This document shows positions 23,053-33,880 of a stretch of DNA of 64,000 nt, piece by piece. The notes beneath the pieces were generated by a model. The model saw nothing but the letters and a program-made list of their open reading frames with translations, ran no database searches and was not told where the DNA came from. Position 1 is the stretch's first letter, and each line of letters opens with the position of its first letter. The position numbers and the translations under genes are program-made. Origin of the DNA: Ampelomyces quisqualis (Eukaryota; Ascomycota; Dothideomycetes; Pleosporales; Phaeosphaeriaceae); contig JAGTXZ010000019.1 in NCBI GenBank assembly GCA_018398575.1, forward strand, positions 2,418,001 to 2,482,000. Direction: 5' to 3'.

Positions 23053-24310
23053 CTAGAACTTGTAGACCTGATCCTTGCTGTATCCAAGTTCTTTCAAGTA
23101 GCCGTCAAGCTCGCCTTGATCAGAGGGGCTCTTCTTGCCACCACTGATCGCCTTGTACATGGGTGGCGGACCACAGACGAATATCTTGATCTTCTCGCCT
23201 TCCTTGGGCTCAGGGAGAACGGTCTTCAAAAGCTCCTTGGTGACGAAGCCTTTGCCGCCTTGCCATTGCTCTGGCGGATTGTCTAGGACGTAAAAGGCCC
23301 TACATAATGGTTAGCGAAAGCTGTTATGGAGATTAGAAATGTTGCTCTTCACCTGAATCTACGGGGATAAGTATTTTCCAACTCCTCCCACTCTTTCTTC
23401 AGCAAGATATCCTCTTCTGAGATGTTTCCGAAAACGAGAGTGACCTTTGTTTTATCCTCAGGGTTCTTGAAGATGGCTCTCGCAGTCTGCCACATGGGTG
23501 TGATACCGGTACCACCTGCGATCAGGGCGATGTGCTCGTGCCTATCGTCCTTGTCAGCTTCAGATGCCGTCTTGAATGTCAAGGATGAATTTACTTGTTG
23601 GGTGTCCACGGATACTTGGGAATGGGACCCTTGATGTCTAGCCGCTGGCCGGGCTCCATGTTGTGCATGTGGCTGGACATCGGACCCTTCTCGTACTTCT
23701 TGATGAGGAAGTCAACAGTGCCCTGCTGGTCGACGTCGCTGATGGGCGTGTACGGTCGGATAACAGGCTTCTCCATATCGGGACCCTTGTATTTGGTGAT
23801 GACGGCGGCTATGTGCGCTTAGCTTTACAATTTCTTTACTGAAGACGTTGGTGTACGTACAGGCAACGGGAAGACCGCTCTCCATGTCCGGCTCCGGCAG
23901 CTTGAAGGTAAGTTTCTTGGTGTTGTGGTTGACAATCTCGGACTTTTCGAGGAGCAGCGACACGAAGCCCTGATCGCCACCGGTGAATGCCTTCTTTGCG
24001 GACGCGCCAGATTGTCCGGGGATCTTGTTTGCTTCTGCGGATGGCGGCGCATTGCCCCGCTGGCCTGTGGGAGTTGTGCCTCCCCTCAGATAGAAGTAGG
24101 CACCTACGAGACCAGCAGCGCCGACACAAGTATAGAGCAGACCATTGCTGGCGCCACTTTGCGGGGCATCAGATGCATATCGGCGGACGTGCTACAATTT
24201 GTCAGCTAACTCTCCTTGGTCCGGACGTATCCCAAGGTGCTACACAATTTAAAGTATCGACATACCTTTTGCAGCGTTCTCGCCGGACGAATGGCCTGCC
24301 TAGCAAACAT
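23053..24310 (-). CDS. MCR1: NADH-cytochrome b5 reductase, mitochondrial type, 341 aa, five exons
   Basis: Exons on the minus strand are 24310-24266, 24191-23861, 23808-23595, 23541-23353 and 23299-23053; all junctions are GT-AG and phases close exactly. The protein starts MFARQAIRPARTLQK, a basic mitochondrial targeting sequence, followed by one membrane segment (LLYTCVGAAGLVGAYFYL, residues about 32-49). The FAD-binding motif RPYTPIS, the nucleotide-binding GGTGITPM and the C-terminal CGPPPM motif are all present, and the chain ends QVYKF. The enzyme passes electrons from NADH through FAD to cytochrome b5. The yeast protein sits at the outer membrane and intermembrane space and supports sterol synthesis and ascorbyl-radical reduction. 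Length matches the family. Assignment to Mcr1 rather than the ER form Cbr1 rests on the N-terminus. Confidence 0.93.
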
Positions 24311-26558
24311 GGTGAGAGTAATTGATGCCGCGGGGGTACGATTGAGGTGGAGTGAAAGAAGTTGCTGTATCGTGCACCGAGCTCGAAAGCTCGCACGTGC
24401 CAAGACAAGACGTCACCAAAGTCCCCGAACGCCGACATTATCCTCCACTAAGTATGTGCATGCATCGATCCCCAACCTCGATTCTGAGTGTTCCCTGTAT
24501 GCTCGATTCGCATCAATGTCTAGCAGAGAAAGCGACATGTGACTTCCTCGAACACATTTTGGATTACTCTTTGTAACAAACAGCCTGAGCATGCAATCCG
24601 CTCCCGCTGGGAAAAGACACTGCACTAGGTACCTATACCTTCCGCCAATAGTCGCCACTTGGTCTCTATAGGCATCAAATTGTGCAAATTCAACCGGACT
24701 GTTGTTGCGGTGCGCTGAGTACGTCTATTTCGGGCCAAGAGCCGTTCTTGAAGGAGTGCGGAAAGGGAATGACGAAATGTGTGTTGGAATGAATCGAGTG
24801 GGGGAAATTTGGTGAGCTGCATGGAAGTTTGGATGGGGCTTTTCGGGGTTGGAGTACTTGTGTAGGCGTGTGAGGTTTCTTTTAAAAAAAGTTGGGATGG
24901 TGAATTGTAAGGGAGGGAAGTCTCGTCGCCCGTGCCCCAGGGACGCTTCGCCGCAATTGAATGGTACTCAAGATTTCCACTCTGGCATTGAGATGGCGTT
25001 GATCTCGTGCGCATGTGTACATGGCACAAACACTTTCCACGAGGCTGTACGAGCAGTTGTTGTTGCCCAAGGCAGACTGCGAACGAGATCAAGCCTTTTG
25101 TTACTGAGGCGTGGTTTTGTCGTGGGATAGGGCTGAGACAATGTAGTGGTACAACCTAGCCGAGGGAGTGGGTGGAATGTTGGCTACGCCATGTAAATAT
25201 CTCGTTCGGAGATTTAATGATGATGCATGGAGCAGTACGGAGTAGGCTTGAAGCAATGTTTGCCGCCAGGTGTATCTCTCGCCGCAGCCTCATCAGTGGG
25301 GTGGACGAAAGTGACAAGTCCGTCACAGGATGCAGTCTTCTGCGCCTTTCGTGTTTGATGTTGGCAAAATAGAGTCTAAGCATGCTCAATAATGAAGCGG
25401 TAAAGTTCTCCTCAGCCACGATCATGTGAAGTCAATCGCTGTAGCTCTACCAGTTGATGACGATCGACAGCGCTTCTCTGTTAGTGGCACTGCTTACTGG
25501 GAAATGACCACAGCCGGGTATAGTAAGCGAGCAGAAGCCATTGTTCCTCGCTGTCGGTGCTAATCGCCCGATGGGTCCAAGTCCTCGTTGGATCATCACA
25601 AAGGAGTAGACAAGGGATGACACGGGCTCCTTCATGCTCGGAAGAACGCTCACCGCAAGAAACAGGTTGGCACTTGCTAACGTGATTGGATGCCTTTCTA
25701 CATGCCCTAAAAAGCTGCAAAGTCTTGTCCAAACGCAGCTAAACAATGCCCGTTACCGGTAGCGGTGTTGGTCATGACATTTGCCAAAGAGGTGACTGCT
25801 ATAAGCGCCCATGGACATGTGAGCGGGGCAGTAGCAGCTGTGTGTGGAGAATATTATCGAAGGGTGTTGTCAAAAGAGGTGGGATGCATGTGGCTTTGCG
25901 GCTGAGATGTTGCAGTATCTGCTCAGTGTTTCTGGACTATGTCTGATGGGTGATATTCAGGCTCGATCAAGAGAGCTATTCACGGAAGTGAGAGCAAACA
26001 TGTGAAGCAGACCATATCTGTAACCTCACGCACATTACTTCGACCGCATGCTAGTCAGAGATTTGCCTTGCTTGAGCTTGAAGATGTGTACGCCCATGGC
26101 GTGTGTTGGCATGTCTTGTACGCGGCTAATTGCATGCGCGCTGTGCAGCGGCACAGGATCACAGGGAGTGCCAGGTTCGTGTAGCGAACAATGCAACTAC
26201 TAGTCGTGCCAACCAGACAATAAGATTCGAGTATAGCATGGATTACTGACGAGTTTTAGCATTGACCGCGATGGTTGGCTGACGTGATGCTGCATCCGGG
26301 CGTCTGGTTGCTGGAGCCCTTGTCAATATTGGCGGGGGACGACTACTGCATGTTGGAAATACCGATGAAATGCCGGGCAAACTTCAAAGCTTTATAACTT
26401 AACGTCAAAAACTCAAATTGAAACGGGCCTAACGGGAGGAACTGTAGCACATGAAGAGCTTTGGAATAAGATATTGTATGACGAGGAATGTTGAGGTATA
26501 CAAGTTGTGTAGCATGATGTTCCTCCTCGGCCTTTTCATCGGTGTTTTAGACATGCAG
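24311..26558. other. Intergenic, no supported gene
   Basis: About 2.2 kb with short frames only, none with family similarity or coherent splicing. One TACGGAGTA motif lies at 25236-25244. Confidence 0.5.
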
Positions 26559-26560
26559 TA

Positions 26561-26976
26561 AACCGGCAATGCGCCAAGAAGTATCATGCGGTGTTATTAA
26601 AAGTTACCAGTTCAGAAGCTTGTTATGTTTGGTAAGCTAAGCCACCTAAATAGCAACACGTTAGCAAATAGGGCCCTTGTCACACAACCTCCCCTAATAC
26701 TATTGTCGTGATAGCTTTCTTGTTGTTAACTTGTAGTATCCTGATAGCTGCTTTTACAAGCGCTTATTACAAGCTACAACACTCAGCTTCTGTATGTAAG
26801 CTAAAAACTGGCTTCACGTTCAATTTGTTAGGAATAATAGAGGTGTTGTGTTGTGTTTTTGTCAAAGACGCGTCGCAATGTAGGTAGCTTAGCTAAAAAG
26901 TATATAACTAGGTGCCAGCAGCGCTACTAGTAATATTCAATATAACTTTATAATACTTCTTGGCGCGGTGCCAGTT
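26561..26976. mobile_element. Mariner-like MITE (416 bp) with TA target site
   Basis: The ends are imperfect inverted repeats of about 27 bp: 26561 onward reads AACCGGCAATGCGCCAAGAA and the complement of the right end reads AACTGGCACCGCGCCAAGAA, both continuing GTAT. Each end abuts a TA dinucleotide (26559-26560 and 26977-26978), the duplication made by Tc1/mariner transposases. The interior is AT-rich with no coding frame. It is a non-autonomous element, somewhat decayed since the two termini differ at about four positions. Confidence 0.8.
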
Positions 26977-26978
26977 TA

Positions 26979-27544
26979 GTCGTCCTCAGCTGGCGACCAA
27001 GGGTTCTGACCATAACGTGCAGGCAATGCTTCGCGGTGTGTAGGTGTAGCATGGCGTGGCACGCACTACACGTGCTGGCCGGAAAGAATTGACCCATCAC
27101 AGTGATCTATACTGTCTGTTTCTGTTTGATGCGAGTCGGCCACGTCTGCGCGAGATAAATGGGGCCAAGTTCGTGGAGATGAAGCACATCACACCTGTGC
27201 CGCAACGGTGCATCTTCCGCGCACGCACATGACAGAGAGTGCCTCTCTAGCACCGAGGTATCTAGGCTGCGCGTGGAAGGTGGTGCGTTGGCAGGCGCTG
27301 CAGCCAGATGCAAAACACGGCGACGGTGAAGGCTGAGAAGGCGTTGGGTGGGGGGTCGAGCTGAAGAGCGCCCAGCAGAATCAGCATCAACAGTGAACAC
27401 GCCGCACGGCAAGGATTCCGGTGAGAAGTTCCCTCGGCGCTTAACGCCCGCCGCGAACAGTGATCCCTGCCGGCTTCAACGCAGCTCGTGTTACGATTGG
27501 CCTGTGCCAAGGCATGGCTTGTAGGCAGTAGAGTCAAGAGTCTC
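26979..27544. other. Intergenic, no supported gene
   Basis: GC-richer sequence leading into the minisatellite and the promoter of the next gene. Short frames only. Confidence 0.45.
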
Positions 27545-27646
27545 TACTCAGTCGACTCCACTACTCAGTCGACTCCACTACTCAGTCGACTCCACTACTC
27601 AGTCGACTCCACTACTCAGTCGACTCCACTACTCAGTCGACTCCAC
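27545..27646. repeat. 17-bp tandem repeat, six perfect copies
   Basis: The unit TACTCAGTCGACTCCAC is repeated six times without change. Each unit contains the 8-bp palindrome AGTCGACT. The array ends 132 bp before the ATG of the downstream gene, so it lies in its probable promoter or 5' leader. A 17-bp period does not preserve a reading frame, arguing against a coding repeat. Confidence 0.95.
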
Positions 27647-27778
27647 GGCCGTTCCCTTTTGGTCCTCATCTACTCTATACTTCTCAGCGCGCCGCCAACA
27701 TCAACCCACGACGAGATCCAATCTGCGCCGCAATCCGCGCCGCAGTCTGGCGCAGCTCACTGGGGCACCAGGTGAAGC

Positions 27779-30271
27779 ATGGCAACCGCGACCCAACTCA
27801 TGCCTTCTCCAACCGCGGGCCACCTGAAGTCTGCCTTCAGCCCATACACCGACTCGCCCAGCTCGCCGGCCCCATTTGCACGAGTCTTTCCGTCAAATAG
27901 GTGCGCACCCCCCATGTGTGGGCGCTGTGCCAACCGCGAATGCTGATGGATTCGCCAAGGTCTTCCAACACCTCGGACCACCTTGTCCCGCCCGCCAGCC
28001 CGTATCCTGCGACCGTCGACCCCTCGCCCGTCGACAGCAATGGCACCTGCAACACCGACCACACCGAGGTAGGAGCTGCCACGCGCATGCAGCAGTGGCG
28101 GGGCTGACCCCACCACAGATTGAAGACGATGCGCAGGAGGACGAGGCAGCCGACGACAACATGAGCGACATCAAATCGCCGGGCACCGACGACATTGTGA
28201 GCCCCACGAGCCAGGACGGCCGCGCAAAGGTATGTCCACCTCGGCCTGCCGCTCCATGCCCACTCCCTCTGGTGTCTGACGTCGCGCAGCCCAACAGACT
28301 CAATACCGCAGTCCCCTCGCGCACGCGGGCAGACTCGGACGACGCGCCCCAGTCCGTCATCCACGCGCCTACCCATTTCAAGCAATTTGTACGTTTTGTG
28401 TCAAGCATGGTTGCACTACTTAGGCGCTGATGGCGGAACCAGGAACGTGTGAGCGTGTCCGGCGCGTCTTCCAATGCAAACACCTCGGACAACACAGCCG
28501 TCGTGTCGCCCTCAACACCAGAGGCAAGCATGATCCCCCATCTTGACGACAAGGTTCGTCTTGCTCATCACGCTTTGGCGCAAGCTGTGGATGCTGAACA
28601 TGCGCAGCACAATTATGCATACGCTGCCCCCATCGACACCACCGTCCCTGCAGGCCCCACCGACCGCAGCACCCCACGCGCACAAACACGCCAAGAATTC
28701 GAAGACGACAACCGGCGCCGAAGTGTTCGAATGAGCGTCAATTTGGCCGGTAAGTAGAACAGAGCAACCACGCGCGCAAAATACTAATCTTCGCGCAAGA
28801 CATCGCCGAGAATGACGACCATGTGCCAGCAGACTCATCTCCAAGCTCCGCCATCGACCAAGACGACAGCCGATCGTCGAGATCACAAGAAGGCAGTTCT
28901 GCATCCGCCGGAACACAAACAATGGGAGAGGCTCTACATGGCATCAACGAGACGGAGAAAGAACTCAGTGCTCTGCATGGTGCGCTGAATGAGTGCTGGA
29001 CGCTGTGCAATTCACTTGCAAAATTGAGCCAGCACCACCGCCAACGCATGTTCCAGTATTCCGGTGGCCGGGCCGACATTCAAGAGCACGCTTGGCGAAC
29101 GTGCTGGCGATTATGTCAGAAACTTTACGAGAGCCGGGACGAGCATCCGACGGTACAAATCAGACCAACCCTGGAGCTTTGTCGAGACTTTTGCCAGGCC
29201 TTGTTTGACGTAAGGCAGCGGGGTGATGAGGCCTCAGACTCGGTACTCAGGGTCAGCTTCGAGCTGAACAACCACTTGTACAATGCTCACGATCGTGCAC
29301 TACCTGAGACGTTCCGCGAACGCACCCTGGACTTCTATCTGACCCTATGCCATCGTCTTATGAAACAGAGAACGTCGCTCCCCGAGGAGACGGACTCGCT
29401 ACTGCACGCATGCTGGTCGTTGGCTGAGATGCTGTTTAGCCTTCGACAAAACAGTCGTGACGGCAAGCCCGCAGATGAGGAACTGCTAGGATCGGCCATA
29501 CAAGCATGCTGGGAGTTGTGCGACATCTTCCGCGAAGGGTGGACACAAGTGCGACCTGACCGCGGCACCCCGCGACCCACACAATACGCGTTCTCAGTTG
29601 GGCGTTCTTCCGCATCACACTCAAACATTGCTTATTCCGAGAGATCAGGGCGATCTTCCAGCGTAAATGATTCCTATCACTCGGCAATTGCGTCCAGGAT
29701 GCAGACCCCTATGCAGCCAGAAACGCCCACAACCATCTTCGATGACCGGGAGGAGTTTTCGCCCGCCGAAGAGCCCAACGTTCCGAACATTCTCGTCCTA
29801 GGCCCCGAGGCTGGCATGACGCGCACGCACGATCGCTGGTCGTCTGCGTCCTCCAATCTTTCTACATACTCTGATGCATCCGTTCACACATCTTCAACCG
29901 CTACCGCTGGCCGAGAAGACCACAATCTTATCCGCTTGAAGGGGCTGATAATCAAGGCGGCCATCAACACGGGCTACAACCGCCAGATACCACTGCCAGA
30001 CTTCTTACGAGCTCTTCCTTCCAACAGCTTCGGAACAATTCCTTGGCAGAGTCAGCTTTTCGACAACTTCAGGAAACTGGTCCTCACTGATCCAACGCTG
30101 AGGACCGTGCACAATCAACCACCCCGCAGGCTGACTGCACTCGAGATCGGTCGGTCTGTGCAATGGCTTGCTCGCAGCGAGCAGTTCAAGTGGCTGCGTG
30201 AGCTCTACCGTTTCGTCTTTGGCAATTATCCCGAAGACACTAGCCAACGCAACCTTATCATAAACGCATAA
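27779..30271 (+). CDS. Conserved fungal protein of unknown function, about 739 aa, six exons
   Basis: Exons are 27779-27900, 27960-28068, 28119-28229, 28290-28388, 28443-28749 and 28800-30271; introns are 50-60 nt GT-AG and phases close to a full frame. The first 37 kDa or so is low-complexity, rich in Ser, Pro, Asp and Thr. The middle (about residues 290-490) is helical with repeated cECW/CWxLC-type segments (LNECWTLCNSLAKL, AWRTCWRLCQKLYES, LLHACWSLAEMLFS, AIQACWELCDIF), spaced about 40-60 residues. The C-terminal 110 residues, from LIRLKGLIIKAAINTGYNRQ to the end NLIINA, look like a compact conserved domain. No catalytic motif or membrane segment was seen. The repeated Trp/Cys helices suggest a helical scaffold; function unknown. 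The first intron's acceptor (CAAG) is the least certain boundary. Confidence 0.82.
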
Positions 30272-31160
30272 TAGGCTGGAGCACTTGCTTGCCACTGCCA
30301 GGATGAGCCTTGTTCGACATGACAACACATCATCCGACGTTTACATCCTTCACGACAACTCCTCCTATCTACATTTGTTGTCTGTCAATTTGGATGGGTT
30401 CTTGCTCCTCTTTTCCCCGCCATATACCCCCAACGCTCTCTTCAGTGCGCACCATTTAGCATGCTTCATGCCTCCGACTATCTTGTAGATTCGACGGACT
30501 AAGACACATTTTCGCTTCTATGTAGATCACTTGACAACAATCTATTTTTACTACCCCTTGCATGTACCATCTCAGCGAGTGCATTCATGCGAACACATGG
30601 CCCATGCGTTATCTACTGTACCGTGTTCAAGGCTTGTCCGAGTGTTGTTGCATGAGCAACCAACAGTGCTTTTACAACGATGGTGAATTCTTCTACCGGT
30701 ACGGAGTACTCCGTGGCACTAAGTATGTAGGCTGGTCTGGTTGAGCATGATTCTCGTCACCGCCTGCCCATCAGAGTGGTCGTGAACCTGAACAGATGTA
30801 CGAATGGGTATCCTCGAACGAAAATCATCCCAAGGCCGATATGCAATAGATCACGTCGACTATTTAGGGGGTGTTGATGGCGCATGGGCCACGTCACGTG
30901 CTTTCGCGTTACCGCGCTGAGGCGCACTCAGGCTTCCAAGGTTCCATTGGACGGCGCGGCTGCGGTCCCTCATCACGGAGTAGACTACGGATCAATCACC
31001 ACCACTTTCTCCACAGCTCGCAACGTGGCTGTAAACCATCGGATCTTCCTTCCATCTCTCTCTTTACTGCGAACAGTTCATCTCCGACTGGACAATTAGC
31101 CTCTCAACCGGACGCGAGCCTCAGTCGCCCATACATCATAACGTGCATTTGTTGCTCGTC
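30272..31160. other. Intergenic; 14-bp palindrome at 30701-30714
   Basis: No gene seen. ACGGAGTACTCCGT at 30701-30714 is a perfect palindrome containing the TACGGAGTA-type motif found elsewhere in the window. The right part is the promoter of the F-box gene. Confidence 0.5.
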
Positions 31161-32977
31161 ATGGCCAACCAAATGTCCCCCAATGAGTACCAAGAATTGG
31201 GCCGCAGCTACTACAAGCTGAAAAAATACGAAAAGGCCGCGGAGGCATTTACCAACGGCATCGAGATCGCTCCTACTCTCAGCCTCTATGATCACCGCGC
31301 TGCAGCATACGATAGATTGCAGGACTACAATGCTGCAGTGAAAGATGGACGAGAAATGATCAAGATTAACAAGCAGGATGTCAAAGGATACCTGCGGACC
31401 GCGACATATTGGAAAAAATGGAAAAGCCAGAGACAGCATTGGGCATCTACAAGTACGGAATGAAGAATGTGCCTGTTAGCGACAAGAACTTCAAGGTACG
31501 TCTCTGGGCGCAGTGCGAAGCCATATTTCGTCTGAGCCTCTCACAGCTGTTACAACAATTGCACGATAAGACTACACGCAAGCTATCCCCAGCAAATTCC
31601 GTCGATCCCCTCACTGTCCTTCCCGTCGAACTCGCGGAGATGGTACTCGAGTATCTTACCTTCCGACAGCTCGTCAACTGTATGCGCGTCAGTAAGGGCT
31701 GGCGGGACTATATTGCGAAGCTTCCGAGGCTGTGGCTGCATCTTGACCTCGCCGGTGCGCGCAGACCAGTGCCTCGCAAGTTCATCGACAAGGCTGTTAG
31801 ACGCTCGGAGAATCGGCTCACACGCATAACCATACATCGCTTCGACCATGTTGATATTCTCAAGAACGTTGCAAAAATGTGCAAGGGCTTGACTGAGCTC
31901 GAATTCATTACCCTACCACACGCGATGTCGTCAACACTGGTAGACATCGTGCAACATGCGCCGCAGCTCGAGACATTCGTCGTTCATCCACAAATCACAA
32001 TGGACACAGTAGCCCAGATTGTAAACCTACGCACGAGTCTGAGGCACGTGTCTTTCAAAGCTATAAGACCATCAAACCACACGGTGGACTGGAAGGGCCC
32101 CTTTCCTAACCTCGAGTCCTGCAGTATGCACATGGAGAAAGGAACACGCGTGAATACCCCACCCTTAGAAGGCTTGTTTGCGCAGACTCGGTCGCTCAAG
32201 TCTTTGGATCTTGGCCACCTATACCTCTATGGAACATTCTTGATTCCAAAGAACGGACTGATCGCATCAGCATCCATTTGCATGCCTTTGACGACGTTGG
32301 TACTCCACAAAGTACGAATATCTGCCTTTCCCATTCTACCTTCAACACTGCAAAAACTCGTCATTGAGGAGGAAGGCTCTTACGATCTCGATGATGATGA
32401 CCAGCGCGACGTCTTACTGTCACGCCTACCTGCTCTCAGACATCTGAGCCTCATAGATATCAACATGATCTCTGCCAATTGGTTGGCAGCCTTTTTGGAT
32501 CTCTACATGGACCCCGAGAGTAACTCACGAGACGTCATTCTGCTTGATGATACCATGCCATTGGAACATCTAACGATCCGCGGCTACCAAACTATCCCTT
32601 CGTGTGGTTTATTCATCAACGACCGCAGCCTCTTGTTCAAGGACGAGATCAGTACGCGTGTGCGGTCATCACGTATCCTTACGCCCGCTCTCAAACATCT
32701 CGACATTGCAACTCACCCATGCAACGACGACGAAATCGAGCACCTACTCAAACACAAGGTGTCGGGCCTGACGAGCATTGATCTGAGTCATACGCAAATC
32801 ACAGGCGCGTCAATCAAGATGCTAGCAGATGAACTACCTAAGCTGAAGAGCATCAGAGCGGATCACTGTCCACGAATAAGCGGGCGCGATGCGATTGAGT
32901 ATGCGATGCGCAAGGGCGTGGCGGTTAGTTGTAGTATGGGCGAAGCGAAAGGGAGTAGGAAAATTAAATACGGGTAA
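31161..32977 (+). CDS. TPR/F-box/LRR protein, Dia2/Pof3-like, with an apparent single-base frameshift
   Basis: The N-terminus from ATG 31161 (MANQMSPNEYQELGRSYYKL) carries TPR repeats. An F-box follows (LTVLPVELAEMVLEYLTFRQ), then leucine-rich repeats to the end. TPR, F-box and LRR in this order are the layout of yeast Dia2 and fission yeast Pof3, the SCF ubiquitin-ligase subunit that acts at the replisome. A 51-nt in-frame GT-AG intron is likely at 31496-31546. The frame breaks between ACC at 31398-31400 and ATA at 31406-31408: five bases, GCGAC, lie where six are needed to join ...GYLRT to ILEKMEKPETALGIYKYGM, so one base is missing. Both sides are well conserved, and no intron fits without losing family sequence. 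With that base the product would be about 588 aa. Either an assembly error or a real inactivating mutation. Confidence 0.8.
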
Positions 32978-33880
32978 CAAGTTGCTGGCTACTCATTTAA
33001 AAGGACGTCAGTCATGTACTTTTAGACGACGTTCTTTGTGGAATGGGGGCGTTGAGAGGAGGTGATATGTATGGAGCTGTTGGTATGATTAGGAATACAT
33101 GTGTATGTATATGGACGAAGGCACGCGTGAGGCAGGAAGCGAATTGTAGAGGATGACCCCATCGTCCGACCTTAGGAGCAGGCATCCCTTCGCGAAGCAT
33201 TCGCCCTTTTACAAAAGAAAACGAGCTACGTTCGGAATTTTCGTCTCTCTCTCTCTCTCTCTGGGTAGGAGAAACACCCACCTACTCGTGAATAGAGGTG
33301 TTTGATACTAATACTAAATCCTGAATGCTGTGTTGAAGGTGGTAGGTACGCTAGAGTTAAGAGTAAGTGCTGGGGTAACACGGCACAACGATGGGAATCA
33401 CAGTTCAGGAAGCCAAGCCAATATTTTGAATCGTTTGAATAAATACTTCTCAAGACGCCAAACCCTATCCAAATCTGCCAAAGGCTCTTCCGAATTATTC
33501 AAATGCACCCTCGAATGTTCATCGACTGCGGGTATCATTGTAGTAAAGTAACCATTCATGAACATCATATTCAACGCTCGAAGTAAAACGCCTTTGCAAT
33601 GCTGCCGAGACGCCTCGCTGAATATTGGTCATGAGACTCAAGCCGATATTGATGATTGACAGATTTCCGGGGGTAGATGTGGAAGGTCCTGATAGGATCG
33701 CGTCACATACCCAAACGAGATGTGATACTTACCAACTTACCGTTGCACGTAAAGCTGGATGATGATGGTGGCCGGCTCCGTTGCGCAAGCTGGTAGTTTT
33801 GCTGTCCGTTTTTTTTCCAACATCTGCGCCTTACTGCACATTCACCTTCTCCTATGTCGTCATCTTTCGTCGTAATGGAC
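32978..33880. other. Intergenic between convergent genes, with CT microsatellite
   Basis: This is the shared 3' region of the F-box gene and Cdc20. A 19-nt (TC)n run lies at 33243-33261. No gene was seen. Confidence 0.55.
33243..33261. repeat. (TC)n microsatellite
   Basis: Nineteen bases of uninterrupted alternating T and C in the convergent intergenic region. Confidence 0.9.

Noticed and set aside
31383..31429. A 47-nt intron (GTCAAA...AAAAG) to explain the F-box gene frame change
   Set aside because: It would delete the conserved GYLRT and EKMEK residues and has poor splice signals; a missing base fits better.
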